A stretch of DNA of 64,000 nucleotides from Bacteroidetes bacterium UBA2475 (GCA_002342065.1 DDPF01000003.1:186001-250000), one strand, 5' to 3'. Counted from the stretch's first letter, positions 50,240 through 60,430 are shown. Notes: generated by a model from the sequence alone, not told the origin. Numbers and translations are program-made.

Positions 50240-53200
50240 TTAAAAGAAAGCTCTTATTTGCGCTCCACCTAAATGCACTGCATTTGAATTTGGTGTTTTT
50301 CTTCCGTTATAATTTATACTTATCTGAAGATTAGAATTTAAATTACGTTGGTAATTTAATTCCCAGGTAACGTTTTGTCCTTTACTCAAAGCGTTCAACA
50401 TTTCATAAGCAACCGGTGAATTTTCGGTATCGTTATATTTAATTAATACAAGGTCCATTCTTCCGGTCAGACTTCCTTTCTCAGATTGATTGTATTTTAT
50501 TTCTGCTGCAAAAGTATTTATGAAAGCAGTTTGAAATCCTCCTTCAATTTTATTTTGTTTTTGATTGTATTTATAAATACTACTTATACGGAAATACGTA
50601 TTTGGCTGAAAGATCAAACGATTCTCGGTTTCGTACGCTTCAATTAAATAATTACGTGTAGAAAAGAATTGTGAAGCATTTCCTTTTTGACTAAAAATAA
50701 CTCCTGAGTTTATTGCCCATGCTTTTAGAAAATTAATTCGCCCCTTTACTTCGTGTGATAACAAAGTTTTTCTTTCAATTCCATTTACCAATAATTGTTT
50801 TGATTGATTATTGATATATGTATAATCCATTCCAAAAACTGCTGAGCTTTGATTAAAGAAAACACTTTGTCTGAAATTATTATTGCTTGCCAGGATGGAA
50901 GTATCTTTTACATCTAATAACGGATTAAAATTTAAAATATCACCATTATCAGCAGTCTTTCCATCTACACGAAAAACACTTTGTGTTACCCAACGGTTAA
51001 TAAAACGTGCGGCACCATTTTTTGGATCCTTGATATAAGAAGCCGGACGCAAAGAAATGGAAACGCTCAACTGATTTTGCAAAACTTTTACATATTGATT
51101 GGTTGGCGTAAAGATGCGAATGAACCTTGCCTGGTCGCTGAATTGCGCTATCTCAAATTCGTTTATCTCTTTTATACTGTTACCATTATAATCATTCCAG
51201 GCATATTGCCCTTGCCCGGGCGCAACTTCCAAATAATAAAATTCGCGTTTGTTCTCTAAACCATAACCGGTTTCATAAAATAAACCGGAAGTAATAAATC
51301 CTTTAAACCAACGCGGATTATATTCTAAACGACTTAACACTGTGTTATCGGGTTTCAAAAAAGTGCCTACTACATTTCTTAATTCTAATTTCCGGTAGGT
51401 AATTAAAACGGTGAAAGGATTATTTTTAATGGAATAAATAGAAGTTTGTAAACCTATATTTGTAGCAAATGTGCTGTCTTTTAACTGATCGCCATAAGCT
51501 AACTTATCACGGCGCTCTTTATAAAATAGCTTCACATTATTTTTTGAACTATCTGCATTTGAGATACTTCCCTCCCACTCCCAAAACTGATAAGCTCTTG
51601 GCAACAATGTTTTATCTATTGAGCGTTTAAATAAATTATTTTCAAATTCATCACTATATGTAAATTTTACTTTTCGAACGCGTTGAGAGATCAAAGATTT
51701 ATGCCTGTAAAATTCAGTGGTCTGCAAATTTAAATTATCGGTGGTAGTTAAATAACTTCCACCATAACTGGTGGTAAGACTTTTAAACTGGTGTCTCGCG
51801 ATTGCATTATGACGAATACCCTGGTAGTTATTTCCTTCATTAAAAACATTTAAGCCATAAGTAAGCGCAGAGCCTTTTGTATTTATTAAACCTAACTCAG
51901 CACTAGCGATGTTCTGGTCATTCAATAAAATAGAAGTTAATGGCCTATTCCAGTCACGGTCAAACTCTATGCTCCTGAAACGCTCAATCTGGTTAAAACG
52001 TTTCTGCAAAAATTCGTAACCAACATTATAAATAAATTTGGTTTGGTTCTTTAAAGAATCTGTTCTTATAATACTTTGATTTTTACTAGTAACTTTTACA
52101 CCGGCACCTTCATCATTACCTTTATCGATCCTGCTAAAACGGTTAACATCATTTTTTGTGTAAACACCTTCTGCATTTAAACTATTGTTTTTTGTAACAG
52201 AATAAGTAAAACCACCCGTTAACATTTGATTTTGTTTTGGGGTTACCAATGGAATTATAGGCTCAAAACTACCTTGTGGTATACCGCCGACAGGAGACAC
52301 CCATTGGTACACGCGTCCGTTAGCAGTAGAACTTATTTGATTATAATTTCCCTTGTAGGCACCAACATTACTAAATTTTAAACGATATTTTGCACTATCA
52401 GGATCAGTGCTGTAAACAAATACATTCGTGTATAGAATAGTATTAACGACAGTATCCACTCGCCTGTAAAAAACATCGCTGTTATTAAATTCCGCTTCTT
52501 CAACACCTGTGTAAACAGCTTTATCTAATGTATCACCAATAGCTATCAATAAATTTTTTTGTTGTTGCGATAACGTTTGCTGCAAGGGCTTGTTCTTGTT
52601 ATCCTGTTCGCTATACACATTAAAGAATATGGAACTTTTTTTTGTTTGGATCTCTTCACCAAAGAAAAATAAAGAACGTGCGTAATTACGTTCTGCATAT
52701 TGAAACTCGGCTACGATCCGTTTATCTTTTGTAATAATTTGTTTTGCAGTAAATGTTAACTCACCGGTATTGTAATCAATAATGTAATCGTTCTCTTGTC
52801 CGCGTTGTAATAATTTCCCGTCGATGTAAATTTTTTCGGTTCCGCTTAAAATAATTATAAAAGGTTCGTTATCTGCGCCCTTCATACGATACGGCCCTTG
52901 GTTATTCTCTGTTCCAAAGAATATTTGTCTCGAAAATTTACCGCGCGATACTGCACCTGCCACCTGCGTTTTAAAAAGTATTGGTTTTTTAGCTGTGCTA
53001 TCTAAATAAATATTTTCTAAATAAGCGCCCTGTGCGCGTTTGTAAAAACTCATGAAGTATGAATTTTGCGGACGCGATAATTGATAATCGCCAACAACTA
53101 ATTTTGTTGTAGTGTTATTTAACTGAATGTATACTTTATCAAATTCCTGCAATTGTGCCGTTGTTCCATCTGCCTGAAAAGGAATATTATTATCTGTTGC

Positions 53201-53737
53201 GGCCAGCACCATATCAATTTCGGGAGTTAGTTTTCCGCTTACCTGTAAATTTAAATTAGAGTTAACTACTACATCCTGGTTATTACCAAATGAAATTCCA
53301 CGACTGATATTTCCATTTTTATTTAAACCATCGTTCTGAAATAAATAATCCTGTTTGGAATTTACATTATTGTAATTTATGGTGTAAGGATTATTTGGCT
53401 TGGATAGATCTGTATAAAGCGCGTTGGGATCTTTATGAAAATATTTATGTTCAAAGTTGTAAGGAAAACGTTTATAAGTCACAACTATACTATCCGGTCT
53501 TTTAGAAAAGATAAGCGCATGTAGTTTGTAATTTACTTTCGGGAAATTAAGTGAATCATTTTCAGGAAAAGTTTTAAAGTTCACGCTTCCCGGAACCAGA
53601 CTTAAACTATCTAAAATTAATGTATCACTAAAGGTTTTAAAGAGCTTTTTTTGGTTTGGGCTAAATACCTGCGCCGTTCCTTTTAAAATAATAAAAGAAA
53701 ACACCATTAGAATGCCTAATCGCCGCAAATACACCAT
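50240..53737 (-). CDS. Very large outer-membrane beta-barrel protein, unknown function
   Basis: An 1165-residue exported protein. The signal peptide ends at GTAQ. Residues 25-150 form a soluble N-region; the segment ISRGISFGNNQDVVVNSNLN and LQVSGKLTPEIDM (about 150-180) recalls SprA-type barrels of the type IX secretion system, but SprA is about twice as long. A carbohydrate-binding-like part at about 280-340 (YIDGKLLQRGQENDYIIDY) is followed by a long run of amphipathic strands to the end, GGAQIRAFF, with terminal Phe as in BAM substrates. It is probably a barrel of many strands or several barrels. No partner gene is evident; the function is unknown. Confidence 0.72.
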   Translation of the reverse strand: MVYLRRLGILMVFSFIILKGTAQVFSPNQKKLFKTFSDTLILDSLSLVPGSVNFKTFPENDSLNFPKVNYKLHALIFSKRPDSIVVTYKRFPYNFEHKYFHKDPNALYTDLSKPNNPYTINYNNVNSKQDYLFQNDGLNKNGNISRGISFGNNQDVVVNSNLNLQVSGKLTPEIDMVLAATDNNIPFQADGTTAQLQEFDKVYIQLNNTTTKLVVGDYQLSRPQNSYFMSFYKRAQGAYLENIYLDSTAKKPILFKTQVAGAVSRGKFSRQIFFGTENNQGPYRMKGADNEPFIIILSGTEKIYIDGKLLQRGQENDYIIDYNTGELTFTAKQIITKDKRIVAEFQYAERNYARSLFFFGEEIQTKKSSIFFNVYSEQDNKNKPLQQTLSQQQKNLLIAIGDTLDKAVYTGVEEAEFNNSDVFYRRVDTVVNTILYTNVFVYSTDPDSAKYRLKFSNVGAYKGNYNQISSTANGRVYQWVSPVGGIPQGSFEPIIPLVTPKQNQMLTGGFTYSVTKNNSLNAEGVYTKNDVNRFSRIDKGNDEGAGVKVTSKNQSIIRTDSLKNQTKFIYNVGYEFLQKRFNQIERFRSIEFDRDWNRPLTSILLNDQNIASAELGLINTKGSALTYGLNVFNEGNNYQGIRHNAIARHQFKSLTTSYGGSYLTTTDNLNLQTTEFYRHKSLISQRVRKVKFTYSDEFENNLFKRSIDKTLLPRAYQFWEWEGSISNADSSKNNVKLFYKERRDKLAYGDQLKDSTFATNIGLQTSIYSIKNNPFTVLITYRKLELRNVVGTFLKPDNTVLSRLEYNPRWFKGFITSGLFYETGYGLENKREFYYLEVAPGQGQYAWNDYNGNSIKEINEFEIAQFSDQARFIRIFTPTNQYVKVLQNQLSVSISLRPASYIKDPKNGAARFINRWVTQSVFRVDGKTADNGDILNFNPLLDVKDTSILASNNNFRQSVFFNQSSAVFGMDYTYINNQSKQLLVNGIERKTLLSHEVKGRINFLKAWAINSGVIFSQKGNASQFFSTRNYLIEAYETENRLIFQPNTYFRISSIYKYNQKQNKIEGGFQTAFINTFAAEIKYNQSEKGSLTGRMDLVLIKYNDTENSPVAYEMLNALSKGQNVTWELNYQRNLNSNLQISINYNGRKTPNSNAVHLGGAQIRAFF

Positions 53738-53888
53738 AGAATAACGTTTTTAAAGATACAAAATTGTACAAAACAGGGGCTTTTTTGACTGATACCAAGG
53801 TATTTAAGGTTTAAGAACTAATTAAACGGAAATTATTTTTGATTTATATATTTATAGTTGTAATTTAATATCACTAAACCTTCTTTAT

Positions 53889-54200
53889 ATGAGTAGACTC
53901 CTTTTTTTAGTATTGTTTTGTTTGGCTTTTGCCAATAGCAATGCGCAGGATAAAATAAAATTAAAAACGGGTGATATCATTAAATCACGCGTATTAAAAG
54001 TATCAGGAAGTGAGATAACTTATTATAAGATCTTTAAACTAAAAGATCCGAAATTAAAATTAAAAAAATCAGACGTTGAGTATATACAATACGAAAACGG
54101 AAAGATCGTTTATATGTCTGGCAAAAATCCTGCAAAAAAAGGCACGGCAGCTAATCCAACCAAAACGCCTAAAAAGAAAACAACTACAAAGAAAAAATAA
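53889..54200 (+). CDS. Small exported protein with lysine-rich tail
   Basis: A 103-residue exported protein. The signal peptide ends at SNAQ. The mature part is short: DKIKLKTGDIIKSRVLKVSG and SEITYYKIFKLKD form two or three strands, followed by VEYIQYENGKIVYMSG, then a Lys/Pro/Thr-rich tail (TKTPKKKTTTKKK). The strand pattern recalls short beta-sandwich modules seen in Bacteroidota; no family is named. It abuts the convergent amidohydrolase gene with no spacer at all. Confidence 0.7.
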   Translation: MSRLLFLVLFCLAFANSNAQDKIKLKTGDIIKSRVLKVSGSEITYYKIFKLKDPKLKLKKSDVEYIQYENGKIVYMSGKNPAKKGTAANPTKTPKKKTTTKKK

Positions 54201-55409
54201 CTAGTTGTTGAGTTCGCTGATCGCTAACTGCGCCATTAGACCAACTCCTGGTTCTAACGCACCTTCATCTATGTTAAATGTTGATGTATGTACACCCGAA
54301 ATTATTCCGTTTGCTTTATTAGCTGTTCCCAGTCTAAAAAAACAGCTTGGCACTTTTTGAGTAATGAATGCGAAATCCTCCGCTGTCATGCGTAAAGGCA
54401 ATTCTTCCACATTATCGTTCCCTAAATAATTTTGAGCAACAGCAAAACAAGAATTAGTAAATGCTTCATCGTTCACCAAAAAAGGATAACCTCTTTCAAC
54501 CCTTAATACGGAGGCCACATTATATTTATCTGAAATTTTCTTAACAATATTTTTTAATTGCTGGTGAATGCTCTCTCTCCATTTTTCATCCATTGTTCTC
54601 ATTGTTCCTGCGATCTCAACTTTTTCAGGAATAACATTGGTCGCCCCTTTACCTTCAATTTTTCCAAAGGCAACAACCGTTGGAATAGTTTCTCCCATAG
54701 TTCCCTTTAAAGAGCCCGGTAACATGTACTGGTTATTTATTTCCAATATAATTTCAGAAGCTATTACTAAAGGATTTATATATTCTGCTGTCATGGCAGC
54801 GTGACCACCTTTTCCATTCACCGTAATATATAACTCATCGGTGCTTGCCATGTACATGCCACTTTTAAAACCAACCTTTCCCGCTTCCATACTTGGAAAA
54901 ACATGCAAAGCAATTGCTTTATCAACTTTTGGATTTTCTAAAACACCGGCTTGTATCATTAAACTTGCTCCGCCGGGTAAAACTTCTTCACCGGGCTGAA
55001 ACATAATTTTTACCGTGCCTTCAAATTCATTCTTAAGTTCGTTTAAAATAAAAGCAGCGCCTAATCCAATAGAAGAATGGACATCGTGTCCGCAAGCGTG
55101 CATTACACCGGGGTTAGCAGACTTGTAAACAACATTATTTTTTTCTTCGATAGGTAATGCGTCCATATCTGCGCGTAACAAAATTGTTTTCTTATCAGGA
55201 TTTTTTCCTTTTATTAAAGCAATAATTCCTGTTTCAACATGGCCAGTAGTAAAAGAAATTCCAGCTGAGGATAATTGTTGTTGAATATATTTTGATGTTT
55301 CGAATTCTTTAAAAGAAAGTTCGGGATGTTGGTGTAAGTGTCTTCTTATCTCAAGCACTTTTTCGAAATACTGTTTAGATAATGATTTTATTTTAGATGT
55401 TAGTGCCAT
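54201..55409 (-). CDS. M20-family amidohydrolase
   Basis: A 402-residue zinc amidohydrolase of the IAA-amino-acid hydrolase/aminoacylase group. Metal and catalytic motifs are HQHPELSFKEFET, LRADMDALPIEE, MHACGHDVHSS, MFQPGEEVLPGG and the C-terminal SGVHTSTFNIDE. Such enzymes cleave N-acyl amino acids or small conjugates in the cytoplasm. Its start overlaps the stop of the TauE/SafE gene by 1 bp, so the two are translationally coupled. The substrate is unknown. Confidence 0.93.
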   Translation of the reverse strand: MALTSKIKSLSKQYFEKVLEIRRHLHQHPELSFKEFETSKYIQQQLSSAGISFTTGHVETGIIALIKGKNPDKKTILLRADMDALPIEEKNNVVYKSANPGVMHACGHDVHSSIGLGAAFILNELKNEFEGTVKIMFQPGEEVLPGGASLMIQAGVLENPKVDKAIALHVFPSMEAGKVGFKSGMYMASTDELYITVNGKGGHAAMTAEYINPLVIASEIILEINNQYMLPGSLKGTMGETIPTVVAFGKIEGKGATNVIPEKVEIAGTMRTMDEKWRESIHQQLKNIVKKISDKYNVASVLRVERGYPFLVNDEAFTNSCFAVAQNYLGNDNVEELPLRMTAEDFAFITQKVPSCFFRLGTANKANGIISGVHTSTFNIDEGALEPGVGLMAQLAISELNN

Positions 55410-55774
55410 TATTTATTCCACAGCATTTTTACACCTACCAATATCATTACAAGTGCGAATATTTGTTTTACTACTTTAGTATCTATTGCAATAGCAGTTT
55501 TACTTCCAAAATAACTTCCTATAAAAAATGTGATGGCCATAATTGCGGCAAACTTAAAATCAATATTGCCAGCTTTGTAATAATTGTAAACGCTTAATAA
55601 ACCTATTGGTAATAAGAACATAAAGATAGCAGTTCCCTGTGCGGTTTTTTGATCCATACTTAAAAGGTAAACCAAAACGGGAACAACAATTATTCCGCCA
55701 CCTATACCAACCAAACCACTTAAGAAACCGGCAACCAAGCCAACGCATAAAAGAATGATAATTGTATTACTCAT
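55409..55774 (-). CDS. Half-size TauE/SafE-family membrane protein
   Basis: A 121-residue membrane protein starting at the ATG at 55774 (MSNTIIILLCVGLVAG); a longer frame would run back into the 1106-residue gene. It has about four membrane segments and the family motif GLVGIGGGIIVVPVLVYLL (residues 22-40 or so). Full TauE/SafE exporters have two such halves (about 250 residues); single-half members are common and presumably dimerise, so this is not necessarily a truncation. It is coupled to the M20 gene. The substrate is probably an organic sulfur compound, sulfite or another anion. Confidence 0.8.
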   Translation of the reverse strand: MSNTIIILLCVGLVAGFLSGLVGIGGGIIVVPVLVYLLSMDQKTAQGTAIFMFLLPIGLLSVYNYYKAGNIDFKFAAIMAITFFIGSYFGSKTAIAIDTKVVKQIFALVMILVGVKMLWNK

Positions 55775-55782
55775 ATAAAAAT

Positions 55783-58700
55783 TTAAAAGTCTGTAGCTAA
55801 AGAAACTCCCACCACTCTTTTTTGAACTTCCCAATTATCTATACCCCAACCAAGATCCAATCTAACAAAATAACCTAATAAACGCGACCTGAAACCAAAA
55901 CCCATACCACCCACCAAAGGATTTTTTGGATTGTTTACCGTTACAATAATATTACTTCCTTCGTATGGATAAACATTCACATTCTCTGTATTCTCTTTGC
56001 CAAGCGGATTCCAGCCTGTCCACGCCATACCAACATCTGTAAATCCAATTATCTGGAAATTATTTAAGAAATCAGAACGTAAAGGATAATTGATCAAATA
56101 ACGTACAATAGGGATGCGCAATTCTGAATTGTAAACCACAAAATTATTTCCATTACGGATATTTTGTTTAAAGCCGCGCATGTTGGTAGCGATAGTTTGA
56201 AAACCATACTGCTCTGGTTTTACAATATTGATATTACTGTTGAAAGAAGGGTTTAACCAATTATCAACACCACCTAAATAAAATATCAAACGATCTGTTC
56301 CTAACGAATTACCACCGGCAATACGGTTACACCAGGTTATCTGACGATGTAGTTTTTGATAATGGCGTGCATCAAAACCGGAAGTAATTAAATTTCTGTT
56401 CTCGTCATCCTTAATTTGCCAGTACTCGCCCCACACTTTAAAACGGAAACCGTTCATGATATTTAACATCACATTACGTGTATTATCAAAACAATATTCA
56501 AGCCTGGCGCCGGCCATGTTTTGAAATTGCGGTTTTAATGGTAAAGAAAAATCACCGTTTGAAAGCGGAACGTATCTGTCATTTCTATAAAGTATTGATC
56601 CGCGAACAGAAGATACAGGACTAAAAGGATATTTTATTTTATAGCTTATTGTATGCGTGTTTACTTTTGCGAAAAAATTTGAGATCAGTTCCGGCGCAAT
56701 GGCAACACGAGCAAATGTTTGCCTGTCGAACAACACCTGGTGATCCCATTGTCTTTTACGTCCTTCCCACGATAACATGAACTCGTTATCCAAAGATGGG
56801 TTGATCCTGAAACCACCAACAATACGCTGATCTTCGAACAGATCACTAATGGCCACTTTGGTTAAAAAGTTGAATCCAGGATTTAAATACAAAGGTGAAC
56901 CGCCACCTGCAAAAACCTGGTAATTGTTTGCAAGGAATGAATTATCAAATTGTGTTACAACATAATCGGTATAGAATGATGTGAAATAATTTTTTTGAAT
57001 TGGGAAATTAAAAAGATTTGAATTTTTTGTTTTTGTTGTGTCTTTTTTGATCGAGTTACTTGCAGTTGTTGTTGATGTTTTAGTTGTGTTATTTTTTTCG
57101 CCTTCAAATTTATAATTATCAAAGTCTATGCCGTTATTAGCCGGTTCGTCTTTTTTAGGTACAGAAATAGTTTCGGCAGGTTTTGGTTGCGCATTCTCCG
57201 AAATATCAACAAGAACAGGACGTGCCGAGATCTTTGCCCATGTTTGCAGTGGGTCTTTTATAGTTACTTCATTTAATTTATTAATTGGTGTTACCAATAA
57301 CATGTTCTTTCCATTGGCATAAATAACTTCTCCAACATGTGAACTCTTGTCATTTATATGATGCTCTAAAATGTTGCGGTCAAAATTGGTAATTGGTTTT
57401 GATTTGAAAAAATAACGGTAATGCTCTGTAGTATCCACAAAAGAAATAGTACTATCAAACTCTGCAATGTAACGGTTATAAATTCCGTTCTTCTCGCTTA
57501 AATAACAAATGTAATTATTGTTGTATGCTTGCGGCTGTGTTTCGTTCGTTTCAGGCGTGTTACTGATCCTAACCATAGCCTTATTCGTAAAAGGATATTG
57601 CGCCATGAAAAGATCCATGTTCCTGTTCATCTTATAAAAGAACTTTGCGTCATCCGTTGCTTTAATAGTATCGTTTACCCTGTTACTTTCAAATACAATT
57701 TGTTTATTGCCTTTAATGAATACAGGATTGTTATCATCCCAAATATCATTTGTCAGTTGCTCAATACCGCTTGTGTTTAACGAGAACACAAAAATATCGC
57801 TTTGGCCTTTTCCTTTTTTTACGGCACTTATTGCAATTCTTTTTCCATCAGGACTAAAAGAAAAACTATTTACTTTTTCGAAGCCCGGTAAATTGCGAAT
57901 TACTTTTTCTTTTTTCTCAACGTCGTAACTATGAATAACGATTTGATCCTTTTTTTCGTAGATCATAAAAATAATATCGCCATTTGGATGCCAGCCTAAT
58001 AAAGGGTAATTATAATCGGGCAACTGCTGAACCTTTGGTCCGAATTTTAATAAACGTTTTTGTTTTTTTTCGCCAACGGTATTTAAATAAACACGAATTT
58101 GATTTAATTCATTTCGTGCGTAAATAACTTTTTTTCCATCAGGGCTAACCTTTAATTGGTAATACTGGCGAAAGGTCTTATACTTTTTTAAAACGCTGTT
58201 ATTATTTATTGGCGATTTGCGCAAAGTATCTTTATTAAGAAATAATCTGCGGTTGTATGCATCAGTAAAATCGTAAACCAAATTAGAAAGTGAAACACCG
58301 AGTACAAATAAAAATGCGTTATCAGGACTACGTGTTACACGTGTCATGTATAACAAATTGGGAATTACCGCTTCGCCGTACGACTCTACAATGTAAGCCC
58401 ATAAAGAATGTCCGGCGAGCACAGCTTCTTTTCCTTCTAAACGGTTAAAGTGATTTAAGTGATCGTTCTTAATAGCATCGTAAGTATAATTATCAGAATA
58501 AGAAGTTGTTCCTTCAGATATGTAGCTTACCAAACCTTGTACATACCAGGCCGGTAAATTTAATAAAGTTGAATTACGAACCATTTCGCGTGCGTTACCA
58601 CCAAACAAGATCTGGCTAACTAAAATTTGCGCAATGCCAGCTTTAATTTGAATTTCTAATTCGGCATGTGAGCCGTTAAAGAAAACGCTCATTTTATTGC

Positions 58701-59067
58701 CGATTATTTTTGTAACACCGCCAATATTGGTTTGCTCATCGCTACTTAAACCTAAATTGCTTTGTTTAAAATCGTTTTGATTGTTGTAAACAAGAATGCT
58801 TATTTTTTCTTCGCTTTGGTAATCCAGTTTTTTTTCAAGAAGCGGGAGTTGGTTATTTACTGAAACTGAAACGTATTTTGATATTTCGCCACCACCCTGG
58901 TATGAATAAATTCTGAAACGGTCGTAGTCATAATAGGTCCAGTTAAAATTCTGGTATTGGATCCTGTTCTTTCCAAATTCCATCTGGTGACCATAGTTGA
59001 ATTGCGCCTTAAGTGAAACTGAAGAAAAGAGTATAAAACAAAGTATGTAACGTAGAGTTAATTTCAT
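55783..59067 (-). CDS. TolB-like propeller fused to an outer-membrane beta-barrel
   Basis: A 1094-residue exported protein. I choose the ATG at 59067 (MKLTLRYILCFILF), since an upstream in-frame start overlaps the -7 box at 59101-59108. The signal peptide ends at LKAQ. Residues 20-260 resemble a gluzincin-like peptidase domain (LLNLPAWYVQGLVSYISEG) but without HExxH at the expected place. PD40/TolB-type propeller repeats follow (about 300-540; LKVSPDGKKVIYARN, FSFSPDGKRIAISAVKKG, WDDNNPVFIKGNKQIVFES), then a linker rich in Lys/Thr/Asn/Pro, and a C-terminal barrel of about 400 residues (DVGMAWTGWNPLG, GGMGFGFRSRLLGYFVRLDLGW) ending in DF. Confidence 0.78.
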   Translation of the reverse strand: MKLTLRYILCFILFSSVSLKAQFNYGHQMEFGKNRIQYQNFNWTYYDYDRFRIYSYQGGGEISKYVSVSVNNQLPLLEKKLDYQSEEKISILVYNNQNDFKQSNLGLSSDEQTNIGGVTKIIGNKMSVFFNGSHAELEIQIKAGIAQILVSQILFGGNAREMVRNSTLLNLPAWYVQGLVSYISEGTTSYSDNYTYDAIKNDHLNHFNRLEGKEAVLAGHSLWAYIVESYGEAVIPNLLYMTRVTRSPDNAFLFVLGVSLSNLVYDFTDAYNRRLFLNKDTLRKSPINNNSVLKKYKTFRQYYQLKVSPDGKKVIYARNELNQIRVYLNTVGEKKQKRLLKFGPKVQQLPDYNYPLLGWHPNGDIIFMIYEKKDQIVIHSYDVEKKEKVIRNLPGFEKVNSFSFSPDGKRIAISAVKKGKGQSDIFVFSLNTSGIEQLTNDIWDDNNPVFIKGNKQIVFESNRVNDTIKATDDAKFFYKMNRNMDLFMAQYPFTNKAMVRISNTPETNETQPQAYNNNYICYLSEKNGIYNRYIAEFDSTISFVDTTEHYRYFFKSKPITNFDRNILEHHINDKSSHVGEVIYANGKNMLLVTPINKLNEVTIKDPLQTWAKISARPVLVDISENAQPKPAETISVPKKDEPANNGIDFDNYKFEGEKNNTTKTSTTTASNSIKKDTTKTKNSNLFNFPIQKNYFTSFYTDYVVTQFDNSFLANNYQVFAGGGSPLYLNPGFNFLTKVAISDLFEDQRIVGGFRINPSLDNEFMLSWEGRKRQWDHQVLFDRQTFARVAIAPELISNFFAKVNTHTISYKIKYPFSPVSSVRGSILYRNDRYVPLSNGDFSLPLKPQFQNMAGARLEYCFDNTRNVMLNIMNGFRFKVWGEYWQIKDDENRNLITSGFDARHYQKLHRQITWCNRIAGGNSLGTDRLIFYLGGVDNWLNPSFNSNINIVKPEQYGFQTIATNMRGFKQNIRNGNNFVVYNSELRIPIVRYLINYPLRSDFLNNFQIIGFTDVGMAWTGWNPLGKENTENVNVYPYEGSNIIVTVNNPKNPLVGGMGFGFRSRLLGYFVRLDLGWGIDNWEVQKRVVGVSLATDF

Positions 59068-59100
59068 TGGTAGAAGAACATTAAAGATACGTAATTTGTT

Positions 59101-59108
59101 CAAATTTA
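59101..59108 (-). promoter_or_regulatory. Putative -7 element of the 1094-residue outer-membrane protein gene
   Basis: On the minus strand this reads TAAATTTG, matching TAnnTTTG, 33 bp before the start codon at 59067. Confidence 0.45.
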
Positions 59109-59134
59109 TTGTGCAAAGTGGCTAATAAATTAAC

Positions 59135-60355
59135 TTACTCTAACATTTTAAGATCGCCTACCGCGCTGCCCGCTATACCTTTGATTGAGCCATAGAACTG
59201 GGAGGTATTTAACAACACTTTATCCAATTGTTTTTCGCGCTCTTTCCAGATCTTTTCCATTTGTATCTTTTCTTTTATAATTCCTTCGCGCAGGGCTAAA
59301 AACCCCTCTCCAACTGCTTCAATGTGTTGTCTGAACTCGTTGGAAGTAAGGTAATTATAAAGCATTTGTACTTTATCACCTTTGTTTTCCTGGCTTACAA
59401 TGGCCGAGTTGATCTTTAATAAACTATCCCTTAATAAGAATGAGATCGCTTTTACATCACTAAAACGGCAGATCCATACGCCATCCTTAAAACCAAAATG
59501 TTCCATATCTTTTGGCAACACTTCTGTTACTATCACTGCAATATCGGCCTGTTGGGCACGCATATCTTTTTTTAATTTTTCTATCCATTCGTTGGTAAAG
59601 GCCTTGGTACGCTTGCTTTCGTAAATGATCTTACCGCAAACATCGCCTACATTGTTCTTTACATGTTGCACGCAATCCGCGCCCTTAATGCCTTTGGCCA
59701 CTTCTTCAATACTGTCAAATGGGAAAGTAGCCTTTAACAATTCTTCCAAAGCGAGCTCCAAAACCTCGCCCTGCAATTGCATACTACCTTGCTCTGCCTT
59801 GCGGTGCAATACTTCAATTAAATCATTCTGATCATTTATTTTCTTCTCTAGCTCCTTGTTTTTTAAGTCCCATCGCTCACTTTCCATTCTTTTTACCTTG
59901 TCCTCAATCTCTTTTTGGCGTATGGCCATTTGTTTCTCAAGGTCCAGTTTTAAAGTTTCTTCCCGTTCTTTGATCTGCTTTTCCTTTTGCATTAACTCCA
60001 GTTCTTTAACCTGGCTCATCTTAAGCTTTTCAGACTTTTCGGTTAATTCTTTGTTAAGCATTTCCATCTGCAGTGCCATTTCAGAAGCCGCTTTCTTAAT
60101 GGCTTCCTGCTCCAGCTGGCTTTTGGCCATGCGCATTTTATCGGCCAGAATTTTCTCCTGGTTTTCGCCTTGTAACTTAATAAGTTCTGCTTCTTTTGCT
60201 AATTGCGCTTTCTCAGCCTCAAACTTTTGCTTGTCTTCACTATATTTTTTTAGATACTTGCTCCTGATCTCATCCTCTATCTTTTGCGAAAGAGCATTCT
60301 CTATTGGAAACTCATGTTTACAACTAGGGCATGTAATTGTTGAATTGTTGCTCAT
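59135..60355 (-). CDS. DUF2130 protein: zinc ribbon, coiled coil and PD-(D/E)XK-like domain
   Basis: A 406-residue cytoplasmic protein. A short N-terminal segment holds one CxxC pair (ITCPSCKHEFP). A long charged coiled coil covers about 25-200 (KLKMSQVKELELMQKEKQIK). The C-terminal DUF2130 domain (about 205-370) includes ADCVQHVKNN, CGKIIYESKRTKAF and ADIAVIVTEVLP; the Asp...Glu-Ser-Lys spacing resembles a restriction-endonuclease-like active site. Proteins of this family are widespread but uncharacterised; a nuclease activity is inference. It is divergent from the sixA-like gene. Confidence 0.85.
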   Translation of the reverse strand: MSNNSTITCPSCKHEFPIENALSQKIEDEIRSKYLKKYSEDKQKFEAEKAQLAKEAELIKLQGENQEKILADKMRMAKSQLEQEAIKKAASEMALQMEMLNKELTEKSEKLKMSQVKELELMQKEKQIKEREETLKLDLEKQMAIRQKEIEDKVKRMESERWDLKNKELEKKINDQNDLIEVLHRKAEQGSMQLQGEVLELALEELLKATFPFDSIEEVAKGIKGADCVQHVKNNVGDVCGKIIYESKRTKAFTNEWIEKLKKDMRAQQADIAVIVTEVLPKDMEHFGFKDGVWICRFSDVKAISFLLRDSLLKINSAIVSQENKGDKVQMLYNYLTSNEFRQHIEAVGEGFLALREGIIKEKIQMEKIWKEREKQLDKVLLNTSQFYGSIKGIAGSAVGDLKMLE

Positions 60356-60430
60356 AACAAAGTATGGTTTTATGTAAATTTACGCTTTATAGTTTTTTAA
60401 TTTGTTTGTTTTTATTAAAACATTAATAAC

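Noticed and set aside
55409..55774. Pseudogene of a full-length TauE/SafE exporter
   Set aside because: Half-size members are known to be common, the frame is clean, and the stop is coupled to the next gene; no remnant of a second half is present.
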